Below are positions 5,041 through 11,562 of a DNA stretch of 11,562 nucleotides, piece after piece (positions within the stretch are counted from its first letter, which is position 1; each line of letters begins with the position of its first letter). Origin of the DNA: an uncultured Ruminococcus sp. (lineage in GTDB: Bacteria > Bacillota > Clostridia > Oscillospirales > Ruminococcaceae); assembly GCA_900319195.1 (NCBI GenBank), contig ONNL01000045.1, positions 1-11,562 on the forward strand, written 5' to 3'. The notes beneath the pieces are model-generated. The model did no database searches. It was not told the DNA's origin and saw nothing but the letters and a program-made list of their open reading frames with translations. The position numbers and the translations under genes are program-made.

Positions 5041-7877
5041 AGCTGAAAAGATTTCTCAGATCCGTTGTTGCGCTCGCTTCATGCGCTGCTGTGACCGCTT
5101 CGTACTGTGCTTTGCCCACGGGTGCGGCTGTCATAAACAAGGAGAAGGAAAACAATTATGACAACTTTGCCGAGGCGCTCCAGCTTGCACTCTGCTTCTA
5201 CGACGCTAACAAGTGCGGTGATGAGGTAGCAGAGGACGGCTATTATTCATGGCGCGGAAATTGTCACGTAAAGGACGGAGTTATCCCGCTCCAGCCTATG
5301 AACCCCATGCCTGAGCTCTACGGCGAGGAAAAGAACGACGGCTCGGAAAACGGTCAGAAGCAGGAGGAAAAAGAGGATAAGCAGCCTATCGGTGAGGGCG
5401 ACGGCGACGGCGGTCTCAGTGCTGCTGAGGGACTCTACGAGGGCGTTAATATGTCGCAGGAATTCATCGAAGAGAACCGCGAATTCCTTGACCCCGACGG
5501 AAACGGCACTCTCGACCTCACAGGCGGCTGGCATGACGCAGGCGACCACGTAAAATTCGGTCTGCCCGGAAGCTATTCTGCTTCGACAGTCGGCTGGGGC
5601 TATTATGAATTCCGTCAGGATTACATTGACCTGGGACTTCAGAAGCACGTCGAGGACGAGCTCCGCTGGATAAACGATTACTTCATGAAGGCTACCTTCC
5701 TTGACGATAAGGGCGAGGTAGTTGGCTACTGCTATCAGGTCGGTGAGGGTAACAACGACCATAACTACTGGTGCGCTCCCGAGCTTCAGGTGGACGGCAC
5801 AGTCGTTGCTTCATCAAGCTGTGCGGTAAAGAGACCCGCTTACTTCGCAACAAAGGAAATGCCCGCTCCCGACCAGTGTGCAGGAGCTTCGGCTTCACTT
5901 GCCATAAACTACCTCAACTTCAAGGACACAGACCCCGAGTATGCTGCTGAGAGCCTCAAGTATGCAAAGGCACTCTATGAATTTGCAGTTGCTACTCATG
6001 AGGAGGTATGGACTCCCGGTACAACTCCGAGCTCAAGTGTTCTCGGATATGACGGCGGCTTCTATCACTCAAGCTATGATTACGACGAGCTTGCATGGGC
6101 AGCTGTATGGCTCTACTATGCATCAGTTGCTGAGGACGAGACTCAGAAGCAGGCAGCTTACGATAAGTACATCGAGGACATCATCAGTGTTGATGAGTCG
6201 ATAACTCTCTCGGGCGACGGCGGCTATGACGCACAGGCTCAGACAGGTCAGCAGCCTTCACACCCCTACACCGGCTATATGAAGCGTATCATCACAGATA
6301 CAGGCAATAGCTGGCAGAACATCTGGGTTCACTGCTGGGATACAGTATGGGGCGGCGTTTTCGCTAAGCTCGCTCCTATCACAAATACCGCTCGTGACTG
6401 GTATATCTTCCGCTACAACCTCGAATTCTGGTCTGGCTGCAGCGCTACTGAGGACTGCTCAAAGTGGGGCTATGAGCCGCTCCACTCTCATAAGGATTTC
6501 GGTCCCAACGACTACCTCTGGAATACTCCCATGACTGCTGAAGAGGTAAAAGCACTTCCCGACAAGGACGCAGGAGATTTCATCAAGAAGTCACCTTACG
6601 GCTGGGCAGTTGTTTCAGGCTACGGTTCGGCACGTTACAACACAGCAGCAGGTCTTTGCGCTTGTGTATATGCAAAAACAACAGGCGACGACGTATTTTT
6701 GCCGTGGGCAAAGCGTCAGATGGAATACATTCTCGGTGACAACCCCATGGGTTATGCTTATGAGGTCGGCTACGAGTACAGCTATGCAAGCAATCCTCAC
6801 CACCGTTCATCACACTGCTCTGCAAAGCAGGCAATGGATGACCCTGTAAATCAGGTACACACTCTCTGGGGTGCACTCGTCGGCGGTCCTGACCTTGACG
6901 ACTACCACGAGGATATAACCAAGGAGTACATCTACAACGAGGTAACTGACGACTATAACGCGGCATTCTGCGGAGACCTTGCAGGACTCTATCACTACTA
7001 CGGTGCGGAGGGCAAGGAGCTTGCCGACAAGAACCACGTTATCGAGGACTTTGATATGTCCAAGAACGCATACACAGGCTTCGAGCAGATAGACGCTGAC
7101 GGTGCTCCGCTCCCGACAGGACTTTATGTTGCAGGCGGCAAGAATCAGGAGCAGGATAACAGCATTCAGCTCAAGATAGTTGTATACAACAGAACTATCG
7201 ACCCTCCGAAGTTTGAGAGCAACCTCAAGGCAAGATATTATTTCAATATCAGCGAGCTCACAGATGAGGGATATGACTCGAGCTATATCGAAGCAAGAAT
7301 CGACTACGACCAGGAGAAGAGCTATACAAACGGCGAAAATGAAGCGATACTCAGCGGTCCTACCAAGTATGACGACAAGGGTACCTACTACATTGAGGTA
7401 TCGTGGCAGAACTGCGATTTCTACGGAAGCCGTACATATCAGGTAGCACTGGTCAATAAAATGGATCAGGAAAAATATGTATTTCCTAAGTGGGATTCGT
7501 CAAACGACTACAGCTATTCTGACCTCGTTTCCTTTGAAGACGATAACGAAGCAGCTGCTATCACAGATAAGATAACACTCTACGCTGACGACAAGCTCGT
7601 ATGGGGCGTTGAGCCTGACGGAACAACTCCCGAGGAAACAACGGGCGGCACAAGCGGTATCGTTTACGGTGATGCTAACTGCGACGGCTTTGTATCAGTT
7701 GCAGACCCGACACTTATCATGCAGTCGATCGCAAATCCGACAGATTTCACTTTGGACGAGAAGGGCAAGAACAACGCAGATGTAAACGAGCGCGGCGACG
7801 GTGTCACATCGGCAGACGCACTTTCGATACAGAAATTCCTTGCAGGCTCACTTGAGGAGCTTCCCGAAACGGCATAA
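5037..7877 (+). CDS. Secreted GH9 endoglucanase with CBM3c and C-terminal type I dockerin
   Basis: This 946-aa secreted cellulase probably cuts beta-1,4-glucan while docked on a cellulosome. A signal peptide covers about residues 1-31 (MKLKRF, then a hydrophobic run to PTGAA). The GH9 module runs from about 38 to 660: NYDNFAEALQLALCFYDA, then SWRGNCH, then GGWHDAGDHVKFGLP holding catalytic base candidates D167 and D170, NPHHRSSH at 586-593, and YIYNEVTDDYNA with the proton donor E635. A CBM3c-like module follows at about 673-858 (PPKFESNLKARYYFNISEL, GTYYIEVSW); in this architecture it usually helps processivity. After a short Thr/Gly linker comes a dockerin at 876-940 with calcium loops at 879-890 and 915-927. 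A GH9-CBM3c fusion is the classic processive endoglucanase layout. Oddities: a roughly 35-residue acidic, low-complexity stretch near 95-128 inside the catalytic module, and a second dockerin loop one residue longer than usual. AAGGAG lies 11 bases before the start. Confidence 0.97.
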   Translation: MKLKRFLRSVVALASCAAVTASYCALPTGAAVINKEKENNYDNFAEALQLALCFYDANKCGDEVAEDGYYSWRGNCHVKDGVIPLQPMNPMPELYGEEKNDGSENGQKQEEKEDKQPIGEGDGDGGLSAAEGLYEGVNMSQEFIEENREFLDPDGNGTLDLTGGWHDAGDHVKFGLPGSYSASTVGWGYYEFRQDYIDLGLQKHVEDELRWINDYFMKATFLDDKGEVVGYCYQVGEGNNDHNYWCAPELQVDGTVVASSSCAVKRPAYFATKEMPAPDQCAGASASLAINYLNFKDTDPEYAAESLKYAKALYEFAVATHEEVWTPGTTPSSSVLGYDGGFYHSSYDYDELAWAAVWLYYASVAEDETQKQAAYDKYIEDIISVDESITLSGDGGYDAQAQTGQQPSHPYTGYMKRIITDTGNSWQNIWVHCWDTVWGGVFAKLAPITNTARDWYIFRYNLEFWSGCSATEDCSKWGYEPLHSHKDFGPNDYLWNTPMTAEEVKALPDKDAGDFIKKSPYGWAVVSGYGSARYNTAAGLCACVYAKTTGDDVFLPWAKRQMEYILGDNPMGYAYEVGYEYSYASNPHHRSSHCSAKQAMDDPVNQVHTLWGALVGGPDLDDYHEDITKEYIYNEVTDDYNAAFCGDLAGLYHYYGAEGKELADKNHVIEDFDMSKNAYTGFEQIDADGAPLPTGLYVAGGKNQEQDNSIQLKIVVYNRTIDPPKFESNLKARYYFNISELTDEGYDSSYIEARIDYDQEKSYTNGENEAILSGPTKYDDKGTYYIEVSWQNCDFYGSRTYQVALVNKMDQEKYVFPKWDSSNDYSYSDLVSFEDDNEAAAITDKITLYADDKLVWGVEPDGTTPEETTGGTSGIVYGDANCDGFVSVADPTLIMQSIANPTDFTLDEKGKNNADVNERGDGVTSADALSIQKFLAGSLEELPETA

Positions 7878-7892
7878 TATAACATTATCACA

Positions 7893-7925
7893 GGACCCGA
7901 GGCAGCAGCTTCGGGTCCCTTTTTT
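7893..7925 (+). terminator. Intrinsic terminator of the GH9 cellulase gene
   Basis: The arms GGACCCGA (7893-7900) and TCGGGTCC (7911-7918) form a perfect eight-pair stem with a ten-base loop. Six T follow from 7920 to 7925. It starts 15 bases after the cellulase stop codon, and the next promoter's -35 box begins only two bases after the T-run. Confidence 0.93.
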
Positions 7926-7926
7926 C

Positions 7927-7955
7927 TTGACAAATCACGTCCGATATGGTATTAT
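7927..7955 (+). promoter_or_regulatory. Strong sigma-A promoter for nspC-cca
   Basis: A perfect TTGACA (7927-7932) and TATTAT (7950-7955, five of six) are spaced by exactly 17 bases, the best promoter in the window. Transcription should start near 7962, about 60 bases before nspC. A perfect inverted repeat begins some six bases after the expected start site, which suggests control at this point. Confidence 0.85.
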
Positions 7956-7967
7956 AGTAGTAATGCA

Positions 7968-7992
7968 GGCTGTACAGTGTACAGCCTTTTTT
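7968..7992 (+). terminator. Promoter-proximal inverted repeat plus T-run (attenuator-like terminator or operator)
   Basis: GGCTGTACA (7968-7976) and TGTACAGCC (7978-7986) are perfect inverted copies around one central G, and six T follow at 7987-7992. As RNA this gives an eight-pair hairpin with a three-base loop and a U-tract, which is an intrinsic terminator by form. It would end transcripts from the promoter just upstream after about 30 bases. As DNA it is a compact palindrome at roughly +7 to +25 and could equally be a repressor operator. The sequence cannot decide which, and no known regulator site was recognised. Confidence 0.6.
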
Positions 7993-8021
7993 GAAAATCT
8001 GCCACAGAAACGGGTGCTGTT

Positions 8022-8984
8022 ATGGACAAAAGCATTTTCGCCTCGCTTGAAACGCCGTGCTACGTTATCGACGAGGAAATGATAAAACATGATCTTGAGA
8101 TCCTCCGCGGTGTCGAGGAGCGCACGGGAGCGCATATCCTCCTCGCTCAGAAGGCATTTTCGTGCTATCACCTCTATCCGCTCATAAGCCGCTATGTCAG
8201 CGGTACAGCGTGCAGCGGACTGTATGAGGCTCGGCTCGGTCACGAGTGCATGGGCAAGGAAAACCACGTATTCTCCGCAGCCTACCGCGAGAGCGAGATA
8301 GACGAGATGATCTCCTACTGCGACCACATCATCTTCAATTCCTTCACTCAGCTTGACCGTTACCGCAGCCGCGTGCTGAACGCGGGCAAGAGGATAGGAC
8401 TGCGTATAAACCCCGAATTTTCCACGCAGGAGGGACATGAGATATATGACCCGTGTTCACCGAAGTCCCGTCTCGGCATAACGAGGAGAAACTTCCGAAC
8501 CGACGACCTTGAGGGAGTTTCGGGACTGCACTTCCACACCCTCTGCGAGCAGGATTCCGACGACCTTGAGCGTACTCTTGAAGCAGTCGAGGAGAAATTC
8601 GGGGACGTGCTCGGAAAAATGGAGTGGATAAACTTCGGCGGCGGTCACCACATCACCCGTGACGGCTACGATATACCGCGCCTTGAAGGGTGCATACGCA
8701 GAATGCAGGAGAAGTACGGGCTCACGGTGTATATCGAGCCCGGCGAGGCATTCGCGCTCAACGCAGGGTATCTTGTCACCGAGGTGCTCGACATAACGGA
8801 AAACGATATGCCGAATGTGATACTTGACACGTCCGCAGCCTGCCATATGCCCGACGTGCTTGAAATGCCGTACCGTCCGCCGCTCATGGATTCGGGAAAG
8901 GCAGGCGAGAAGGCGTACACCTGCCGACTCGGCTCACAGACCTGTCTCGCAGGTGATTCGATAGGGGAGTATTCCTTTGACTAA
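8022..8984 (+). CDS. nspC: Carboxynorspermidine decarboxylase, truncated by in-frame TAA
   Basis: The intact enzyme is a PLP-dependent fold III decarboxylase that converts carboxynorspermidine or carboxyspermidine to norspermidine or spermidine in the cytoplasm. Family landmarks are TPCYVIDE at 11-18, the PLP lysine in LAQKAF (K44), HFHTLCEQ at 170-177, NFGGGHHIT at 204-212, the phosphate-binding EPGEA at 239-243 and CLAGD at 308-312. The frame stops at TAA after GEYSFD, giving 320 aa, whereas the family is about 375-380 aa. Translation past the stop gives the expected C-terminus for 56 more codons, so this is one nonsense change, not a different protein. The lost part carries EDMAIYTMVK, whose tyrosine region is expected to help form the PLP site, so the truncated product is probably inactive. 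No ribosome site is obvious before the ATG. No carboxynorspermidine dehydrogenase gene is next to it in this window. Confidence 0.9.
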   Translation: MDKSIFASLETPCYVIDEEMIKHDLEILRGVEERTGAHILLAQKAFSCYHLYPLISRYVSGTACSGLYEARLGHECMGKENHVFSAAYRESEIDEMISYCDHIIFNSFTQLDRYRSRVLNAGKRIGLRINPEFSTQEGHEIYDPCSPKSRLGITRRNFRTDDLEGVSGLHFHTLCEQDSDDLERTLEAVEEKFGDVLGKMEWINFGGGHHITRDGYDIPRLEGCIRRMQEKYGLTVYIEPGEAFALNAGYLVTEVLDITENDMPNVILDTSAACHMPDVLEMPYRPPLMDSGKAGEKAYTCRLGSQTCLAGDSIGEYSFD

Positions 8985-9155
8985 CCGCTGAATATAGGCG
9001 ACAGGCTCGTGTTTGAGGATATGGCGATATACACAATGGTCAAGAACAACACCTTCAACGGAATGCCGCTGCCCTCGATATACCTTCTGCACGGGGACGG
9101 CAGTGCGGAGCTGCTGAAAAAATTCGGCTATGAAGATTTCAAGTGCCGCCTTTGA
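8985..9155 (+). pseudogene. nspC: C-terminal part of nspC stranded behind the in-frame stop
   Basis: In the same frame as nspC, immediately after the TAA at 8982-8984, 56 codons read PLNIGDRLVFEDMAIYTMVK and on to FGYEDFKCRL before TGA at 9153-9155. This is the normal end of NspC, and reading through the stop would give 377 residues, the usual length. No frameshift is needed. A change of G to T in a GAA codon would create this stop, and glutamate is common there (FDEPL) as far as I recall. It may be a genuine pseudogene, a strain variant, a sequencing or assembly error, or a case of readthrough. Confidence 0.88.
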
Positions 9156-9158
9156 TAC

Positions 9159-9163
9159 GGAGG
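9159..9163 (+). promoter_or_regulatory. Ribosome site fixing the cca start
   Basis: GGAGG lies five bases before the ATG at 9169 and four bases after the nspC stop. This selects MNITDRQ as the start. The in-frame ATG at 9130 lies inside the end of nspC and would add 13 residues unlike the family. Confidence 0.75.
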
Positions 9164-9168
9164 GAAGT

Positions 9169-10494
9169 ATGAACATTACCGACAGACAGAAGCGGCTGCT
9201 CGGACGGCTGAATGACTGCGGATATGAGGCATATCTCGTGGGCGGCTGTGTGCGTGACGCTCTCCTCGGACGCGAGTGCCACGATACCGATATTACGACG
9301 AATGCCCTGCCGGAGCAGATAACGGCGGCTTTCACGGACTGCACCGTAGTCCCCACGGGCATAAAGCACGGCACGGTCACGGTCATTTTTGAGGACGAGC
9401 CTGTTGAGATAACGACCTTCCGGATTGACGGGAGCTACACGGATTTCCGCCGTCCCGACAGCGTGGAGTTTTCACGCAGACTCTCCGACGACCTTGTCCG
9501 CCGCGACTTCACGATAAATGCACTTGCCGCTGATGCAAGCGGCAATATCACCGATATTTCGGGCGGAATGTGCGACCTTGAGCACGGGATCATACGCTGT
9601 GTGGGAGATCCCGAGAAGCGCTTCAACGAGGACGCTCTGCGGATACTTCGGGCGGTGCGGTTCGCGTCACAGCTCGGCTTTGAGATAGAGGAGGAGACCT
9701 CAGTGGAGCTCCTGCGTATGCGGACACTGCTCGCACACGTCTCGGAGGAGCGTATCCGCGACGAGCTTGACAAGCTGATATGCGGCAGATACTGCGTTGA
9801 TGTACTGCTTAGATATCGTGAGATAATTGCACAGGTGATACCCGAAATGCGCCAGTGCTTCGGCTTTTTCCAGCATTCGCACTACCACAGGTATGATGTG
9901 TATGAGCATATCGTGAGGGCAGTGGGGAGCGCTCCGAATGAGCTTGTGCTGAGACGCGCAATGCTCTTTCACGATATAGGAAAGCCCTCCATGTTCACCA
10001 TTGACGAGCGTGGAGAGGGACACTTCAAGGGGCACGCGGCAGTGAGTGCGAAAATTGCCGAGGACGTGATGAAGCGCCTGAAATATGACAACAGCTCCAT
10101 AAAAGAGGTCAGAATGATAATTGCGGCGCACAGCGATAAAATATCGAGCGATAAGCAGATAAAGCGCATGGTCTCGAAAATGGGACTTGAAGGCTTCCTA
10201 ATGCTGCTCGAAGCGAAAAAGGCGGACAACCTCGCAAAGAACGATTTTGTGTACACCGAGAACGAGGAATTCGACCGCTTTGCCGAGACTGCACGGAGGC
10301 TCGTTGCGGAGGACAGCTGTCTGAAAATATCGCAGCTTGCTGTGAACGGGAATGATATGCTGGCGCTCGGACTAAGGGACAGGCAGATAGGCGACGTGCT
10401 GAATATACTGCTGGAAATGGTTATTGACGGTAAGGTGGAGAACTCGCGTGCGGAGCTTCTCAGGACTGTTAAGTACATGAAAAACCGAATATAA
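9169..10494 (+). CDS. cca: CCA tRNA nucleotidyltransferase (class II, HD-domain type)
   Basis: This enzyme adds or repairs the CCA 3' end of tRNAs using CTP and ATP, without a nucleic acid template. It is 441 aa from MNITDRQ. The nucleotidyltransferase head begins YLVGGCVRDALLG at 23-34, with the metal-binding DTD at D39/D41. Next come the flexible-loop region FRIDGSYTDFRRPDSVEF, RRDFTINALA at 111-120, and the EDALRILRAVRF motif at 154-165, whose EDxxR pattern selects the incoming base. The neck and body follow. An HD phosphohydrolase-like domain is seen around 240-350 (MLFHDIGKP, with H268 and D269; later IAAHSDK), then the C-terminal tail domain. It starts 13 bases after the nspC frame ends, so the two genes are likely co-transcribed from the promoter at 7927. 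Its product is essential or nearly so in most bacteria, so an nspC nonsense mutation with strong polarity would be costly. Whether it adds only A or all of CCA cannot be settled here. Confidence 0.95.
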   Translation: MNITDRQKRLLGRLNDCGYEAYLVGGCVRDALLGRECHDTDITTNALPEQITAAFTDCTVVPTGIKHGTVTVIFEDEPVEITTFRIDGSYTDFRRPDSVEFSRRLSDDLVRRDFTINALAADASGNITDISGGMCDLEHGIIRCVGDPEKRFNEDALRILRAVRFASQLGFEIEEETSVELLRMRTLLAHVSEERIRDELDKLICGRYCVDVLLRYREIIAQVIPEMRQCFGFFQHSHYHRYDVYEHIVRAVGSAPNELVLRRAMLFHDIGKPSMFTIDERGEGHFKGHAAVSAKIAEDVMKRLKYDNSSIKEVRMIIAAHSDKISSDKQIKRMVSKMGLEGFLMLLEAKKADNLAKNDFVYTENEEFDRFAETARRLVAEDSCLKISQLAVNGNDMLALGLRDRQIGDVLNILLEMVIDGKVENSRAELLRTVKYMKNRI

Positions 10495-10531
10495 AAAAAT
10501 CGGGGAAAGCCTGTTTGCAGGCTTTCCCCGA
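10493..10531 (-). terminator. Long hairpin terminator shared by convergent cca and MATE genes
   Basis: The arms 10500-10513 and 10518-10531 form a perfect 14-pair stem, with CGGGGAAAGCCTG as the left arm core and a TTTG loop. On the minus strand the stem is followed by seven T (10499-10493), so it is a classic terminator for the MATE gene, eleven bases after that gene's stop. On the plus strand no T-run follows, so it is a poorer terminator for cca, although the stem starts only six bases after the cca stop. Confidence 0.9.
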
Positions 10532-10541
10532 CAGCTTTATG

Positions 10542-11562
10542 TCAGAGCTTTTGTGTGAGCAGCTTTGCGCGGACAGGCTCCTCAGTCCTCAGCTTTTTGC
10601 CGAGATAGTATCTGAATGCGGTCATGTTTATGAGCAGTGCTCCGAGCCATGCTGCGACCTCGGCAAAGGCTGTTGTCCTGAAACCGAATGTGCCTGTGAG
10701 CGAGACGATAACGGCGACTCTCATCACCATTTCAAATATTCCCGAGAGCATGGGGACTGTCGGGAATCCCATGCCCTGTACTCCGTTGCGGAATACGAAG
10801 AGGAAGTCCACAGCAAACAGCATTATGCCTGTTATTGGGAGAAATTCGGCTGCAAGAGCTATCGGCTTCTCGCCGTTGAGCATGAGTCCTGCGAGCATAC
10901 GCGGGAAGAATACCATGAGAGAGCCGAGTATCACATACGACACTGCCGCGATAGTGATGCACACTCTGAGTCCCGAGCGGATACGCTCGTAATTCTTTGC
11001 GCCGTAATTCTGGCTCGTATAGGACGACATCGTGTAGCCTGCCGTGCTTGCAGGATTCATGAATAGGTTGACGTATTTGCTGCAAGCCGAGTAAGCCGAG
11101 GTGTAGGCAACTCCCATGCCGTTTACGAAATACTGCACCACTATGCAGCCTATCGCAGTTATCGAATTCATGAGCGCCATAGGCAGACCGTTCTTTATGA
11201 GTATGTCGTAGAATGTGCCGCACTGTGCGAAGTCCTCACGCGAGAGACGTATCAGCTCGATACTTCTTAGCTTGCGGTAGCAAATCGAAGCCGAGACGAG
11301 CTGTGAGAATACGGTAGCTGCTGCCGCACCCTCAACGCCTGTTTTCAGGACGAAAATGAAGAGCGTATCGAGGGTTATGTTCATTGCCGAGGATATGATT
11401 ATTGCCTTGAAGGGAGTGCGGCTGTCACCGAGCGCACGGAGTATGCCGCCGCAGAGATTATACGCGATAGTTGCCGCAAGTCCGCCGAAAACTATGTAGC
11501 CGTAGCGCAGGCTCTCGTTGATAATGCTGCCGTCGGTGTGCATGATAACGAGAATATCCCTC
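10542..11562 (-). CDS. MATE-family multidrug/toxin efflux transporter, 5' end cut by window
   Basis: This is an integral membrane antiporter that exports organic compounds in exchange for Na+ or H+. The visible part is 339 codons, open to the right edge; a full MATE protein is about 450 aa, so roughly 100 N-terminal residues are missing. The frame reads back past the first internal methionine as RDILVIMHTDG, which fits the usual ILxLM segment, so that methionine is not the start. Family landmarks are YNLCGGILRALGDSRTPF, a strongly conserved MATE signature, then GVEGAAAATVFSQ, and YTSQNYGAKNYERIRSGL near the middle of the second half. A later segment, VFRNGVQGMGFPTVPMLSG, is also typical. About eight or nine hydrophobic spans are visible. 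It ends at a strong hairpin terminator facing cca. Substrate specificity cannot be told from the sequence. Confidence 0.95.
   Translation of the reverse strand, partial: RDILVIMHTDGSIINESLRYGYIVFGGLAATIAYNLCGGILRALGDSRTPFKAIIISSAMNITLDTLFIFVLKTGVEGAAAATVFSQLVSASICYRKLRSIELIRLSREDFAQCGTFYDILIKNGLPMALMNSITAIGCIVVQYFVNGMGVAYTSAYSACSKYVNLFMNPASTAGYTMSSYTSQNYGAKNYERIRSGLRVCITIAAVSYVILGSLMVFFPRMLAGLMLNGEKPIALAAEFLPITGIMLFAVDFLFVFRNGVQGMGFPTVPMLSGIFEMVMRVAVIVSLTGTFGFRTTAFAEVAAWLGALLINMTAFRYYLGKKLRTEEPVRAKLLTQKL

Noticed and set aside
5247..5762. 171-codon open frame on the minus strand inside the GH9 gene
   Set aside because: It lies antisense to a well-supported catalytic domain and arises from codon bias. 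Its translation has no recognisable domain and no ribosome site was noted.
7968..7986. Palindrome as a LexA site (CTG...CAG)
   Set aside because: The spacing between CTG and CAG is nine bases instead of the ten of the enterobacterial site, and Firmicute LexA sites have a different GAAC/GTTC form.
9130..9168. Longer N-terminus for cca (start at 9130)
   Set aside because: It lies within the nspC tail, has no ribosome site, and adds residues not seen in the family. The ATG at 9169 has GGAGG upstream.
1..11562. CRISPR arrays, tRNA or rRNA genes, insertion sequences
   Set aside because: No regularly spaced repeats, cloverleaf-like segments, transposase-like protein or terminal inverted repeats were seen on either strand.

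Overview
The window looks like chromosome from a cellulolytic, cellulosome-forming Firmicute close to Ruminococcus (R. flavefaciens / R. champanellensis type). The main reason is a secreted GH9 cellulase ending in a type I dockerin whose first repeat reads LIMQSIANP, wording typical of Ruminococcus dockerins as I remember them. Species cannot be fixed from the sequence alone. No mobile element, CRISPR array, rRNA or tRNA was seen.

Minus strand, 1-4231: a tight four-gene operon read from right to left. It encodes a lipoprotein sugar-binding protein, two ABC permeases and a cytoplasmic GH105 unsaturated glycuronyl hydrolase. Each of the three junctions is a 4-bp ATGA stop/start overlap. A promoter with a perfect TATAAT box lies just upstream. 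The best reading is uptake of pectin-derived (unsaturated rhamnogalacturonan-like) oligosaccharides followed by removal of the unsaturated uronic acid inside the cell. No ATPase gene is present, so the importer presumably borrows a shared one. The GH105 gene runs off the left edge, only a few codons short of its usual length.

Centre, 4154-7925: an AT-rich divergent intergenic region carries promoters in both directions. It is followed on the plus strand by a small YerC/TrpR-like DNA-binding protein and then the GH9-CBM3c-dockerin cellulase. No terminator is visible between those two. The cellulase ends at a strong intrinsic terminator.

Right, 7927-10494, plus strand: a consensus promoter (TTGACA, 17 bp, TATTAT) sits two bases after that terminator's T-run. 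It is followed at once by a perfect inverted repeat plus six T, which looks like an attenuator or an operator. Next comes nspC (carboxynorspermidine decarboxylase), broken by one in-frame TAA with 56 intact codons after it. Then comes the HD-domain CCA tRNA nucleotidyltransferase.

Far right, minus strand: a MATE-family efflux protein missing its N-terminus at the window edge. It converges on cca across one long hairpin whose T-run faces the MATE transcript.

The points most worth a second look are the interrupted nspC, the promoter-proximal hairpin in front of it, and the unusual acidic insert in the GH9 catalytic module. I did not find a clearly new multi-gene system.
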